This document shows, in pieces, positions 1 through 9,503 of a stretch of 64,000 nucleotides of DNA (positions are counted from its first letter, which is position 1; each line of letters starts with the position of its first letter). The notes under the pieces were generated by a model that worked only from the letters and a program-made list of their open reading frames with translations, did no database searches and was not told the origin of the DNA. The DNA lies in NCBI GenBank assembly GCA_964581385.1, contig CAZOOK010000005.1, positions 124,001-188,000 on the forward strand, given 5' to 3'. The DNA comes from CAZOOK01 sp964581385 (GTDB lineage: Bacteria > Pseudomonadota > Gammaproteobacteria > Nevskiales > Nevskiaceae). Position numbers and translations under genes: made by a program.

Positions 1-328
1 TGTGCACCGCTTGCGCGATGGCAATGAGCCAGCGCGCTTTGGCGTTCGACAGGCCCGCGCCGCGCAGCAGTTCGTATTCGATGTCGATGAAATGGGCCGG
101 CATGAAGCGCGCGCCGGCGACCACCGCCGTGGCGACACGCGTCTGGATGGTGTCGGCTGCCTTGGTCGAAAGCTGCTGGCTGATGATTGACGTGCACAGC
201 ACGTGAAACGGATCGCGCCGCGTGCGGCCGAGCCGGCACGGACCGTGATGCGCAATCACGCGCGCCAATTTCTTGTCCTTACGGGATAGGTGCGCTTCGG
301 CTGCGCGCAGGGCTTTTGCGGGAATCAC
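1..328 (-). CDS. DNA-3-methyladenine glycosylase II-like protein (AlkA/HhH-GPD), partial, N-terminal part
   Basis: The reverse strand is open from a GTG at 328 through the left edge, so only about the first 109 residues are present. The reading PFHVLCTSIISQQLSTKAA followed by GLSNAKARWL is the hallmark start of the HhH-GPD glycosylase fold, where the SQQ(L/I)S helix precedes the DNA-binding helices. The family excises alkylated bases (3-methyladenine and others) in base-excision repair. The catalytic Asp and the helix-hairpin-helix lie beyond the window. The gene is divergent from the VWA gene at 387 with about 60 bases between them. No ATG is available in frame upstream, so GTG is the best start. 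The family is clear; the exact subfamily is not. Confidence 0.8.
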   Translation of the reverse strand, partial: MIPAKALRAAEAHLSRKDKKLARVIAHHGPCRLGRTRRDPFHVLCTSIISQQLSTKAADTIQTRVATAVVAGARFMPAHFIDIEYELLRGAGLSNAKARWLIAIAQAVH

Positions 329-386
329 GGCATCGGTCCGGTCGGGATGAGTACAATGCTGCAGGTACTGTTGCGGATTATCTACG

Positions 387-1568
387 ATGTTGTTCGGCTT
401 TTTCCTGGCTTTGCGCGAAGCCGGCCTCAAACCCGGAATGGGCGAATTTCTCGCTCTGCTCGAAGGGCTGCGCGCCCGTCTGGCGATGTACGATCGCGAG
501 CAGTTCTACTATCTGGCGCGCGCGGTGCTGGTGAAGGACGAGACGCAGTTCGACCGCTTCGACCGCGCGTTCGGCGCCTACTTCAACGGTATCGATGCCC
601 AGTTTGGCGATGTCTACGGCGCGATCCCCGATGAATGGCTGCGCAAGCAGGCCGAACGCCTGCTGACACCGGAAGAGATGGCACAGATCCAGGCGCTCGG
701 CGGTCTCGACAAACTCATGGAAACGCTCAAGCAGCGCCTCGAAGAACAGAAGGAGCGGCACGAAGGCGGCAACAAATGGATCGGCACTGGCGGCACCAGC
801 CCGTTCGGTCACGGCGGCTACAATCCCGAAGGCATTCGCATCGGCGGCGAAGGCAAACATCGACGAGCGGTGAAGGTCTGGGACAAGCGCGAATTCCGCA
901 ATCTCGACGACGCAGTCGAGCTCGGTACGCGCAACATCAAGCTCGCGCTGCGCCGTCTGCGCAAATTCGCGCGTGAAGGTGCGGCCGACATTTTCGACCT
1001 CGACGGCACCATCGAATCCACCGCACGCAACGCCGGCTGGCTCGACATCCGCATGGTGCCGGAACGGCACAACGCGGTGAAAGTGCTGCTGATGCTCGAC
1101 GTCGGCGGTTCGATGGATCCGCACGTGCGCGTCTGTGAGGAGCTGTTCTCGGCGTGCAAGACCGAGTTCAAGCATCTCGAGTACTACTACTTCCACAATT
1201 TCACCTACGAATCATTGTGGAAGGACAATCTGCGGCGGAACGCCGAGCGCATTCCAGTGCACGACATCATGCATCGCTATACCCGCGATTACCGCCTGAT
1301 CTTTGTCGGCGACGCGTCGATGAGTCCATATGAGATCGCCTCGCCCGGCGGCAGCGTCGAGCACTGGAACGAAGAAGCGGGCGCGGTCTGGTTCAAGCGG
1401 CTGCTGGACACCTTCTCACATGCGGTATGGCTGAATCCGGAGCCGGAGAAATACTGGTCGCAGACCCAATCGGTGCAGCTGACGCAGCAGTTGATCGGCG
1501 CAGATCGCATGTTTCCGCTGACACTGGGCGGCCTCGATCGCGCAATGCGCAGATTGCAGCAGCACTGA
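387..1568 (+). CDS. VWA domain protein, CoxE-like family
   Basis: A 393-residue soluble protein. The N-terminal half (FFLALREAGLKPGMGEFLALL) matches the CoxE-like family, and a C-terminal von Willebrand A domain carries the MIDAS-like string LMLDVGGSMDPH near residue 235. A Gly-rich segment (GTGGTSPFGHGGYNPEG, about 132-148) follows a charged helix. Such proteins normally work with a MoxR-type AAA+ ATPase as a metal-insertion or protein-remodelling chaperone; no such ATPase is next to it here, because the neighbour upstream is a divergent glycosylase. The length is normal for the family. The substrate cannot be named from the sequence. Confidence 0.85.
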   Translation: MLFGFFLALREAGLKPGMGEFLALLEGLRARLAMYDREQFYYLARAVLVKDETQFDRFDRAFGAYFNGIDAQFGDVYGAIPDEWLRKQAERLLTPEEMAQIQALGGLDKLMETLKQRLEEQKERHEGGNKWIGTGGTSPFGHGGYNPEGIRIGGEGKHRRAVKVWDKREFRNLDDAVELGTRNIKLALRRLRKFAREGAADIFDLDGTIESTARNAGWLDIRMVPERHNAVKVLLMLDVGGSMDPHVRVCEELFSACKTEFKHLEYYYFHNFTYESLWKDNLRRNAERIPVHDIMHRYTRDYRLIFVGDASMSPYEIASPGGSVEHWNEEAGAVWFKRLLDTFSHAVWLNPEPEKYWSQTQSVQLTQQLIGADRMFPLTLGGLDRAMRRLQQH

Positions 1569-1661
1569 AAAATCAGCCGCCATGGCGGGAAATACCGTCA
1601 TGTAAACGCAAGGACCGGCGCAAACGTTAAACTTGCGAGACTATCGGCAAAGGAGGTGCAC

Positions 1662-2069
1662 TTGAATTCGCTGACCGCGTTGGTCCTGTTCGCACTGTGG
1701 ACATTGTTGCTGATGTCAGTCGCGGTCTTCTGGCGCTTGTTCGAGATCCTTCGCGGCAAGCCTGCCGACTCATGGACACGCGGCCGCGACACCGCGCGGC
1801 CTGCACTCATCACCCACGCCGAACACGCGCATCTGAACTGTGTCGAAAACCTGCCAGTGTTCGGTGCGCTCGTACTCGTAGCGGCCGTGATGGGCAAGAC
1901 CTCGTCGATTGATGTGTATGCGCCGATCGTTCTGTATGCGCGTATCGCGCAGAGTCTCACACACTTGATCGGTGTGAATCATGCGCTGGTGTTGCTGCGC
2001 GCCGGGTTCTTCACCGTGCAGGTTGTATTGATGATTTGGATGGCATTGAGGCTGCTCAATTGCGTCTGA
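1662..2069 (+). CDS. MAPEG family membrane protein
   Basis: About 135 residues with four hydrophobic segments. The motif ENLPVFGALVLVA is typical of the MAPEG family (membrane-associated proteins in eicosanoid and glutathione metabolism), whose Glu-Asn-Xaa-Xaa-(Glu/Val) region lies in the glutathione-binding helix. A very strong Shine-Dalgarno (AAAGGAGG, about 1648-1655) sits six bases ahead of a TTG at 1662, which is preferred to the GTG at 1656 that overlaps the RBS. The stop overlaps the next gene. Bacterial MAPEG proteins are mostly uncharacterised; a glutathione S-transferase-like role is possible. Confidence 0.8.
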   Translation: MNSLTALVLFALWTLLLMSVAVFWRLFEILRGKPADSWTRGRDTARPALITHAEHAHLNCVENLPVFGALVLVAAVMGKTSSIDVYAPIVLYARIAQSLTHLIGVNHALVLLRAGFFTVQVVLMIWMALRLLNCV

Positions 2070-2710
2070 AACGGGCGATCCGCCGCTGGGCACTGACCGT
2101 GACAGGGTTCGTGGTCGGACTGATCGTGCTCGGCAACCACTGGGTCATCAATAACACCGAAGCCTACGTGTACACCGATTGGGCTCTGCTGCCGACCAAC
2201 GATATCGGCCTCGTCCTCGGCACCAGCCCGTTCACGCGCGACGGCGAGGCGAATCCGCAGTTTTACGGTCGCATCCAGGCCGCGATCCAGCTTTATCAGC
2301 TTGGCAAGGTCAAACACCTGATCGTTTCGGGAGCCAATCCCGATTCCACCTACAATGAACCTCGCGCGATGTGGCGGGAGCTGACCAAGCAAGGGGTTCC
2401 GCAGCAAGCGATCACGATGGATTTCGCCGGATTCCGCACCTTCGACTCGATCACGCGCGCGCAGGCCATTTTCGACGTGGAAAAGGTCACTGTCATCACG
2501 CAGCGTTACCACGCGTATCGAGCGGTGTTCATCGGCAAGAAAGAGCACATGCAGATCATGGCTTACGCCGCGCCTGGCGATGAGAATGGGATACCGCTAC
2601 GACAGATGGTACGCGAATGGCTCGCGCGCGTACGTGCGATTTTCGACATCTATTTGCTGCAGACCGCGCCCAAATTTCTGGGCGAGCAGGTCCCGATCAA
2701 CGTGCAGTAA
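2060..2710 (+). CDS. DUF218 / SanA-YdcF family protein
   Basis: A protein of roughly 216 residues with one N-terminal transmembrane helix (about residues 8-26) and a DUF218 domain: DIGLVLGTSP, then HLIVSGANPDSTYNEPRAM, then TFDSITRAQAIF and VITQRYHAYRAVF. This pattern is that of SanA, the E. coli vancomycin high-temperature exclusion protein thought to affect envelope barrier function. TTG at 2060 has GAGG nine bases upstream and overlaps the end of the MAPEG gene, so the two are probably co-translated; an earlier TTG at 2036 is also possible. Function is inferred only from the family. Confidence 0.8.
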   Translation: MRLKRAIRRWALTVTGFVVGLIVLGNHWVINNTEAYVYTDWALLPTNDIGLVLGTSPFTRDGEANPQFYGRIQAAIQLYQLGKVKHLIVSGANPDSTYNEPRAMWRELTKQGVPQQAITMDFAGFRTFDSITRAQAIFDVEKVTVITQRYHAYRAVFIGKKEHMQIMAYAAPGDENGIPLRQMVREWLARVRAIFDIYLLQTAPKFLGEQVPINVQ

Positions 2711-2766
2711 TAGGCGGCGCTAAAAAAACTGGAATGTTGGCCGCGGCTTCGATCGGCCACTCGTTC

Positions 2767-4611
2767 TCAGAATTCGTACTTGACGTCGAAAAACGCGAAA
2801 TCGCGGTCGCGCAGCAGGTTGCCCTGACCGCCACCGAAGTAGTACGAATAGCCGAACTCAGCGGTGGTATTGCTTCCGTACTGGAATCCCATTGTCGGCG
2901 TCAGCAGACGCGTGCCACGCACGAAGTTGCCAAGCGGAATCGGTGTCACGCCGCCGACGTCGTGATCGAAGCGTAGCGCCGGTTTGAAATTTACTGCCGG
3001 CAGAATATTGTTGTACGTCGCGCGTGCGAGGAGTTTGTAGCCCCATGATGTTGGTGTCGCAAAACCGCCGTGCTGGATAATCGGATTGCCGCCGGCATCT
3101 CTTAGACCGGACAACCCGAGAACGTCGATGGGGGAAGATACGGGCGGTCCCGGCAGAAACGTACCAGGCGCCTCAAAACGCAAAGCGCTCTCGGGTTCCA
3201 TGTCATAAACGTGAACAACTGCGACTTCGCCAACGAATGTTAATTCGTCGTAACCGAGCACATGGCTCGGGCTAAGAAGTTTCGTCGTACCCAGATCGAA
3301 CAGGCCGATTTTTTTCTGCTCCCATCCGCGGATGTACTGACCACCCGCTGTGGCGCCAAAAGTTGGGTTGTACTGCGAAGGCAGTCCAAGATCGGCATAG
3401 CTTTGCTCCACATCATCGATCTCGATCGGCTGGTTCAGTTTCAGGCTGTATTCACCCTGTAAGGAAAATCCGCCGGGTAACGACATGTTGAAGCTCGTGC
3501 CCACCATATGAATATTGTCCGGATACTCAGCGAACACTTGCGTTGTTCTGCTGTCGGTTCCCGTTATGGAGATCGTGCTGTAAACGGGCAAGCGACTGTG
3601 ATAGTTGGCGCCGTAAAACGCTAACTGTAGATCGTTCAGTTCGGGAATCGACAACCGTAGCGCCACGCCGAACTGGCCGTCATCCTTGGCCGGTCGATCG
3701 GCGACGCGCGTAGTGGAGCCGCCGAACAAAACACAAGTGGCTGAGGTTACACCGGTAATTGTGTCATGACAGACAGTTCCGGCGGCAGCGTATTTTCCAG
3801 CGCGCCCAAAATCGAGATTGCCCGCGATACCGTCGGGACTCGCATAGTCGTTGGTCGAGAAATAACTGCCGGTGGCATCGATGATGCTGCGTTCCCATTT
3901 CCACTGATACCACGCCTCCGCACTGACATCGTCAAGCAGGCTGATCGAGGCGAATACTTGCGCCGCTGGAATCAGGATCTGGTCGATTTCGGCGCCCGGC
4001 ACGCGCGCTTTGTTGGCATCAATCGCGACGATACTGTTCAGCCCGTTCAACACCAGCGTGGACTCGCCCCAGTTAACGATCTGCTTGCCCACCTTAACGT
4101 TCAGCGAATGGCCGACGATATCGAAATTGCCATAGGCGTACAGATCGAGAATCGTACCGTCAGAGGCAATATGGTCCTTAATCAGATGCGTCGAACGCTG
4201 CCGGTCGGCTTCGGTGTATTCATGCCCCGCACCGAAGTCGGCGGGATTCAGGAAATTATCTTTGTTCTCAAGGTTCGGGTCGTATAGATAATTCGCGCGG
4301 ACAAAGATGCCAATGTTTTGGTAGCTGACCGTGAGTGCCGAAGTAATCGTGCTGGCCGCTTCGGTGATCTGACCGGATTCGAATGCGAGATCAGCGCCAT
4401 CCGCGTTGTTGGAATACGCTTTACCGTCGTAGGAAATGCCGATCAGCTGCGAGTCCGGACTTTCCACTCGCACCGCCACACCTTCGGCGAGCCGGGTTTC
4501 GAGTGTGACATTCACGCCGCCGCGTTCGTAACTCAGCGCATGAACAACCGGCACACTGCATGCGACACCGGTTCCGAGCATCAATGTCAGGAATCTGATC
4601 TTGCGGGACAT
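2767..4611 (-). CDS. DUF1302 family protein, probable outer-membrane beta-barrel
   Basis: 614 residues. A clean signal peptide (MSRKIRFLTLMLGTGVACS, cleavage after about residue 25, VVHA) is followed by long alternating beta strands ending in an aromatic terminus (FFDVKYEF), as in outer-membrane barrels. Features typical of DUF1302 are the GKQIVNWGESTL segment, the long interior loops, and the C-terminal stretch GFQYGSNTTAEFGYSYYFGG. DUF1302 proteins are common in Pseudomonas and in Nevskiales-like bacteria, often next to DUF1329 genes in steroid or hydrocarbon degradation loci; no DUF1329 partner is present here. ATG 4611 has AAAGAGGAGAAC just upstream. Ligand unknown. Confidence 0.85.
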   Translation of the reverse strand: MSRKIRFLTLMLGTGVACSVPVVHALSYERGGVNVTLETRLAEGVAVRVESPDSQLIGISYDGKAYSNNADGADLAFESGQITEAASTITSALTVSYQNIGIFVRANYLYDPNLENKDNFLNPADFGAGHEYTEADRQRSTHLIKDHIASDGTILDLYAYGNFDIVGHSLNVKVGKQIVNWGESTLVLNGLNSIVAIDANKARVPGAEIDQILIPAAQVFASISLLDDVSAEAWYQWKWERSIIDATGSYFSTNDYASPDGIAGNLDFGRAGKYAAAGTVCHDTITGVTSATCVLFGGSTTRVADRPAKDDGQFGVALRLSIPELNDLQLAFYGANYHSRLPVYSTISITGTDSRTTQVFAEYPDNIHMVGTSFNMSLPGGFSLQGEYSLKLNQPIEIDDVEQSYADLGLPSQYNPTFGATAGGQYIRGWEQKKIGLFDLGTTKLLSPSHVLGYDELTFVGEVAVVHVYDMEPESALRFEAPGTFLPGPPVSSPIDVLGLSGLRDAGGNPIIQHGGFATPTSWGYKLLARATYNNILPAVNFKPALRFDHDVGGVTPIPLGNFVRGTRLLTPTMGFQYGSNTTAEFGYSYYFGGGQGNLLRDRDFAFFDVKYEF

Positions 4612-5146
4612 GCTGTTCTCCTCTTTCGTTATTCGTCGGCACCCGCCGGCGCCTCGTCGCGGTTGCAGCCGGTGCACTGGTGCGAATCGTCGACGCGAAA
4701 CTCAAAAGCACGACGCATGACTCAATAGCTCAGCAAATTTCCCCAATCGCGGCGGAATCCATCATTTCATCGCAAGGAGACTGCAGCACAGCTTGACCCG
4801 AGTACCTGCGATTCCGGAGTCTGCGCTTGTTTTCACTGGCAATACAACATGGGGAGCCGCCCAAGGTGACGTGGTAACGCCGTCTGGTCACGCAATACGG
4901 CGGCCTGCCTCGTCTCAAAAATAGCGGGCCTGATACGCAGAGCGTTCTGCGCCGGACATAAAGAGAGCCGGGCTGCAATCATGTTCACGATCGCGGACCC
5001 GGCTCAACCCAGTTTCAGGAGCAACACACCGGCCCTTGTTCCGGCGCAAATCCAGCTTGCACCCGATCGCAAGTGCACATCAAGCGCTGAAACCTTCTTT
5101 TTTCGGATGATTGACAGCCACTTGTGCGAACCACGGCGGAAATCCT
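4612..5146. other. intergenic region between glpD and the DUF1302 gene, with a hairpin
   Basis: No convincing coding sequence is seen in these 535 bases; the open frames crossing it lack family signals and run into glpD antisense. A perfect 8-base inverted repeat (GAGCCGGG at 4965-4972, CCCGGCTC at 4998-5005) encloses a 25-base loop. On the minus strand it is followed by TCTTT and could be a weak terminator for glpD. The DUF1302 promoter should also lie here, but no clear -35/-10 pair was identified. Confidence 0.4.
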
Positions 5147-6700
5147 TCATGGCATTTGCCCAAGCAGCGCGTCGACGAGACCTTCCACGCCGGCGGAAGT
5201 CAGCTCATCGCCTCGCAGAAGCAGGCGGAGTGGCATACGCCGGCGCAGCACATCGTCGGTCGAGCGCGCCATTTCATCACGCACCGCCAGCACCGCTTCG
5301 GCCAACAGAAAAGGCACCTGCGGATGCAGGCGCTGGCGCCATTCGGCACACTCGCCGATCAGCTCGGCAATCCTGTCGACTCCGGTTCCATGCCGCAGCG
5401 CAACCGTGCGCGCCGCTTCGCGATCGACGCCCAGCGCCGCGAGTTTTTGCAGGGCGCCCGCATGCCATGCATCGAACGGAATTTCCGGCGCGCCGGGCAA
5501 AGTCAGCGTGTCGGTGCGTGTCGGCGAGATACCCCGCCCGAGCAACGACTGCACGCGATCGACGACGCCGACCGCATCGACGCGCGCCGTCGTGTACTTG
5601 CCACCAAGTGGCAAGAGCAGTTTCGGTCGCGGCTCCAGCAGCTCGAACTCGCGCGTGACAGCCGATAGTGTCGCCGCGTCATCCGCCTGCAGCGTACGCG
5701 CGCCGGCGAAGCTGGCGATCACGTCGTCACGGGTCCAGCGCAATCCCGGCATCAACATATTCACAGCATCGAGCAGATAATTTTGCTCGTCCGCGGTGAC
5801 TACAGCTTCCGCGGGTGTCGCGATTTCACTCTCTGTGGTCCCGACCAATGTGCATCCGTACCACGGGATGACGAAGAACACACGTCCATCCTGCGGCGCG
5901 GTCAGTAGGAATGCGTCGTCGCAGCCGGGAATCGCCGGCAGAACCAGATGCGTACCCTTGACCAGTTTCATGCGCGGCGCGCAGTCGCCGAGTAGTTCGC
6001 GCGACCAGGGACCGGCAGTCGCTACAACTACATCGGCATCGATCGGAAACGTCTCGCCGCTTTCCACGTCGTGGGCGTGTGCACCGGCGATGCGGCGTCC
6101 ATCGTCGATCAACGCCGTCGCGGCAACACGATTCGCGCAGATCGCGCCATGCGACTGCGCCGCGGCGACCACCGCGAGCGTCATGCGTGCATCATCCTCC
6201 TGGCAATCGCCATAGGAATAGCCACCGCGCAAGCCTTCCTTGAGCAGGAACGGCAGCCGCGCACTCAGCACCGATGCATTGAACCGCCGGTGTCGCGCGA
6301 CCGGCTGATTGAATCCGGATAGTACGTCGTAAATTGTGAGTCCAGCACCGAGCGCGAACATGCCGACCCGCGCGCCGCGATGCACCGGCACGATGAAACG
6401 CAACGGCCGCACCAGATGCGGTGCGATACGGGTCAGCACGCGCCGCTCGGCGAGCGCGTGGCGCACCAGTCCGAAATCGAAATGTTCGAGATAGCGCAAG
6501 CCGCCGTGGATCAGCTTGCTCGACGCCGACGAAGTGCCCGCCGCCCAGTCGTGTTTCTCAATCAGCGCGACGCTCAGACCGCGCGCTGCCGCGTCGCAAG
6601 CAGTCCAGGCGCCGTAGATTCCACCGCCGATCACCAGCAGATCGAAGCGCCGTGCGCGGAGCGGGGCAGTCTGGCGGAGCAGCGGGAAGGCGGCGGGCAT
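5147..6700 (-). CDS. glpD: aerobic glycerol-3-phosphate dehydrogenase
   Basis: 517 residues, the normal GlpD length. The FAD-binding motif LVIGGGIYGAWTACDAA starts near residue 22, and TSSASSKLIHGGLRYLEHFDF is the family signature around residues 56-76. The enzyme is a peripheral inner-membrane flavoprotein that oxidises sn-glycerol 3-phosphate to dihydroxyacetone phosphate and reduces ubiquinone. The C-terminal DAO_C domain (after about 390) is present. No glpF, glpK or glpR neighbour lies in the window, so it sits apart from a glycerol regulon. A shorter start cannot be excluded. Confidence 0.93.
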   Translation of the reverse strand: MPAAFPLLRQTAPLRARRFDLLVIGGGIYGAWTACDAAARGLSVALIEKHDWAAGTSSASSKLIHGGLRYLEHFDFGLVRHALAERRVLTRIAPHLVRPLRFIVPVHRGARVGMFALGAGLTIYDVLSGFNQPVARHRRFNASVLSARLPFLLKEGLRGGYSYGDCQEDDARMTLAVVAAAQSHGAICANRVAATALIDDGRRIAGAHAHDVESGETFPIDADVVVATAGPWSRELLGDCAPRMKLVKGTHLVLPAIPGCDDAFLLTAPQDGRVFFVIPWYGCTLVGTTESEIATPAEAVVTADEQNYLLDAVNMLMPGLRWTRDDVIASFAGARTLQADDAATLSAVTREFELLEPRPKLLLPLGGKYTTARVDAVGVVDRVQSLLGRGISPTRTDTLTLPGAPEIPFDAWHAGALQKLAALGVDREAARTVALRHGTGVDRIAELIGECAEWRQRLHPQVPFLLAEAVLAVRDEMARSTDDVLRRRMPLRLLLRGDELTSAGVEGLVDALLGQMP

Positions 6701-6764
6701 ACCTTCAGTTTCCGGTTTCCCGGCGCAGCTTTCCAGTCAGGAGAAACCCGTCACCCAAAAACGG

Positions 6765-7682
6765 TCAGAAAAACGTGGCGAGATAGTGATCCGCAAGCAG
6801 CAGCGAGAAAATGCCCATCAGATAGACGATTGAGTACCCGAATGTCTTCATAGCCAGGCCCGGCACGGGCGCGTACTTGAGCCGCACCGCGTAATACAGG
6901 AACACGCCACCGAGCAGTAGCGCTCCGACCAGATACAGCGGTCCGCTCATACCGGTGGCGAATGGCAGCACGGTCACCGCAAGCAGCAAGACCGTGTAGA
7001 GCAGCACCTGCAGACGTGTGAATTCGATACCGTGCGTAACCGGTAGCATCGGAATATCGACCGCCGCGTATTCGTCGCGACGTTCGATCGCCAGCGCCCA
7101 AAAGTGCGGCGGCGTCCACACGAAGATAATGAGAAACAAGATCAGCGCATGCGGGTCAATGGTGCCCGTCACCGCCGCCCAGCCCAGGACCGGCGGCGCA
7201 GCGCCGGCAGCGCCGCCGATAACGATGTTCTGCGGCGTCGCTCGCTTCAGAAACAGCGTGTAGATACCGGCGTAGCCGACCAGCGTGAACTGCGTCAGTA
7301 CCGCCGTCAGCGGATTGACCAGAAACCACAGCACCACGAAACCAGCGAGTCCGATCATCGTCGCAAATGCGATCGACTCGGTCATGCCAAGCGTGCCCGT
7401 GACCAGCGGCCGGCCGCAGGTGCGCGCCATGCGCGCGTCGATGTTGCGATCGATAATCTGATTGATCGCTGCCGCAGCCGCAGCCTGCAAGGCGATGCCA
7501 AGCGTACCCCAGGCCAGTGCGGCGTACGGCGGCAAGCCCGGCACCGCGAGGAACATGCCGACAATCGCGGTGAACACGATCAGCATGACCACGCGCGGCT
7601 TGCACAGTTCGTAGTACTCGTGCACGCGACCGCTACGCTCGGGCGGGGCGACAACGGCGGCGGTTGTGGACTCGGCGCTCAT
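6765..7682 (-). CDS. ctaB: protoheme IX farnesyltransferase (heme O synthase)
   Basis: 305 residues, an integral membrane UbiA-superfamily prenyltransferase. The first Asp-rich motif is NQIIDRNIDARMART (residues about 74-88), and a second conserved region RRDEYAAVDIPMLP lies near 200. It converts heme B to heme O, the precursor of the heme A used by aa3/caa3 oxidases. The start is 7 bases downstream of ctaA on the same strand, so the two are co-transcribed and supply heme to the oxidase encoded at 52-56 kb. Confidence 0.95.
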   Translation of the reverse strand: MSAESTTAAVVAPPERSGRVHEYYELCKPRVVMLIVFTAIVGMFLAVPGLPPYAALAWGTLGIALQAAAAAAINQIIDRNIDARMARTCGRPLVTGTLGMTESIAFATMIGLAGFVVLWFLVNPLTAVLTQFTLVGYAGIYTLFLKRATPQNIVIGGAAGAAPPVLGWAAVTGTIDPHALILFLIIFVWTPPHFWALAIERRDEYAAVDIPMLPVTHGIEFTRLQVLLYTVLLLAVTVLPFATGMSGPLYLVGALLLGGVFLYYAVRLKYAPVPGLAMKTFGYSIVYLMGIFSLLLADHYLATFF

Positions 7683-7689
7683 GACGATC

Positions 7690-8766
7690 TCAGGCGTGCT
7701 TACGCCAAGCGAAGAAATTCAAAGCGATCACCGTCAGCAACAGCACCGCCGCGCCGGCATTGTGAGCATCCGCCAGCCACAGCGGAAAACGCATCTCAAC
7801 GACACCGACGCCGATGCACAGCTGCAACAGCAACGCCGCCAGCAACGCCGTACCGAGCCGCCGCCACAGCGAATCTTTCGCCCGCAGCAACACGTAGAGT
7901 GCGATTGCGCCAAGCGTGATCGCAACGACCCCAGCGCCGTAGCGGTGCATCAGGTGAATCGTCGCGCGGCCGGCGCTGTCGAGTATGCCGAATTCGTAAT
8001 TGACCCCCGCGCCATGCCAGAGCGTAAACGCGGTGGCAATGTCGGTGCGCGGCAGGTACGAACCCTGGCAGGTCGGGAAATCCGGGCAGGCCACCGCTGC
8101 GTAATTGGTGCTGGTCCAGCCACCGAGGAAGATCTGCACTGCAAGCACCGCCAGTGCAAACGCGGCCAGGAAACGTGCGCCCATCGGCGCGGTCGTGATC
8201 GGGGTGGCGGCGGCCGGTGCCATCGCCGTCCACGCTTCGCGCTCATTGCGCGGCTCGCGAAGCGGCGTCGCCGGTGCCGGTGCGGAATTGGCCGCTGCGC
8301 AACCGCGCAGCCACATCAACCAGACCAGCGACAGTGTAATCAGGCCGAGCAGTAGATGCGTGGTGACAATCAGCGGATTGACTCTCATCGTCACCGTCAG
8401 CGCGCCGAACACGATCTGCACGATTACGACGCCGACCGTCGCGAATGCCAAGCGCCGCGGCAAGTATCCGTCACGATCGCGCGCGGCGAGGAACGCCATC
8501 AGTGCGATCAGCGTGCCGACGCTGCCGGCGAGATAGCGGTGAATCATTTCCTTCCACGCCTTCTGCGCTTCGACCGGTCGCTGCGGAAAGCTCTGCTCGG
8601 CGCTGGTAAGTTCATGCGGCGCATCCGGCACAGCGAGGTGGCCATAGCAGCCGGGCCAATCCGGGCAGCCGAGCCCCGCGTTCGACAGCCGCACGAACGC
8701 GCCGAACACGACCACGATGAAGCACAGGAGCAGCGCGACGGAGTTGATGCGGTGAAACCAGTTCAT
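7690..8766 (-). CDS. ctaA: heme A synthase (COX15/CtaA)
   Basis: 358 residues with eight predicted transmembrane segments. The N-terminus FGAFVRLSNAGLGCPDWPGC is the COX15/CtaA signature with its conserved Cys pair, and the second half repeats the theme (NYAAVACPDFPTCQG). Conserved haem-ligand histidines occur in HRYLAGSVG, THLLLG, HLMHRYGAG and DAHNAGA. It oxidises the C8 methyl of heme O to give heme A. It lies in a minus-strand group SURF1 - SCO-like - ctaA - ctaB. The low-complexity Ala/Pro linker between the two halves (about 160-190) is longer than usual. Confidence 0.95.
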   Translation of the reverse strand: MNWFHRINSVALLLCFIVVVFGAFVRLSNAGLGCPDWPGCYGHLAVPDAPHELTSAEQSFPQRPVEAQKAWKEMIHRYLAGSVGTLIALMAFLAARDRDGYLPRRLAFATVGVVIVQIVFGALTVTMRVNPLIVTTHLLLGLITLSLVWLMWLRGCAAANSAPAPATPLREPRNEREAWTAMAPAAATPITTAPMGARFLAAFALAVLAVQIFLGGWTSTNYAAVACPDFPTCQGSYLPRTDIATAFTLWHGAGVNYEFGILDSAGRATIHLMHRYGAGVVAITLGAIALYVLLRAKDSLWRRLGTALLAALLLQLCIGVGVVEMRFPLWLADAHNAGAAVLLLTVIALNFFAWRKHA

Positions 8767-8876
8767 TACAGAGGAAATCCGGTCGAAGCAACGGCGACAG
8801 CAATGACAGCGGGCCGCGCGGGGTGGCGAATTTTATCGCAAACCCGGCGCGAGGTTCGATCGATCCGATATTTGCT

Positions 8877-9503
8877 CTATCCGATGTTGGACAGCGTCAA
8901 CAAATGCTTGAGATCGTCATAGAGATTTTTCATGTAGGCGTTGGCGTCGCCGCCGCTGGCGAGTCCACGAAAAACCATCAGCCAGTTGCTGCGAGTATCG
9001 AACAGATAGATCGCCGCCGGATCGGCCGGACGCAGAAAATCGGCGAGGCGCTGGCCGGACGTGCCGGCATCGGCCAGCCAGATCATGTCCGGATGGTCCG
9101 TGCCTAGCTGCGCGCGCACCATTGCCAGCGCAGACCTGTCCGGCGCCACATAGACGCGCTGTACACGCCCGCGCTCGCGACCGAGCCGCGTGCGCACCTG
9201 GCGCGTCATGTAGAGCTGATGCGCACAGACTTCGTCGCAGCGTTCGCCGCCCATGTAAACCAGGCTCCACTTGCCGCTGAACGACGGTGCGCCAATCTCA
9301 TGGCCATCAGCATCGGCCAAATGCAACGCCGGTACCGGACGCGCCGGATCGATCAGATCGCCATGATTGACGCGGCCCGCCGGCTGCAAATTCGGGAAAT
9401 AGAAGTACAGGAGCCAGGCCGCGACGAAAGGCCCGAAAAACAGGGCGGTCAGCAGAAAGAATTGCCCGCGCGAGCGCCGGGAGACGGTGGTGGATGCGTT
9501 CAT
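8877..9503 (-). CDS. SCO1/SenC-like cytochrome oxidase assembly protein
   Basis: 208 residues: one N-terminal membrane anchor (about 14-36) followed by a periplasmic thioredoxin-like domain. The motif CDEVC matches the CxxxC copper-binding motif of SCO proteins, and a His near the C-terminal half (DHPDMIW) could complete a ligand set, but the canonical SCO DxxYDT-type context is weak. In related bacteria a short divergent protein of this kind lies between SURF1 and ctaA and is annotated as a hypothetical transmembrane protein. It overlaps the end of SURF1 by 4 bases. A role in CuA-site assembly is inferred. Confidence 0.7.
   Translation of the reverse strand: MNASTTVSRRSRGQFFLLTALFFGPFVAAWLLYFYFPNLQPAGRVNHGDLIDPARPVPALHLADADGHEIGAPSFSGKWSLVYMGGERCDEVCAHQLYMTRQVRTRLGRERGRVQRVYVAPDRSALAMVRAQLGTDHPDMIWLADAGTSGQRLADFLRPADPAAIYLFDTRSNWLMVFRGLASGGDANAYMKNLYDDLKHLLTLSNIG

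Noticed and set aside
378..1196. 272-codon minus-strand ORF antisense to the VWA gene
   Set aside because: Typical high-GC antisense shadow; the plus-strand frame has clear CoxE/VWA motifs.
4965..5005. 8-base inverted repeat as possible attenuator or riboswitch
   Set aside because: The 25-base loop has no recognisable riboswitch structure; a weak terminator is the most that can be said.
5111..5780. Several overlapping plus-strand ORFs of 185-225 codons antisense to glpD
   Set aside because: Three frames open at once, as expected opposite a GC-rich gene; GlpD motifs fix the minus strand as coding.
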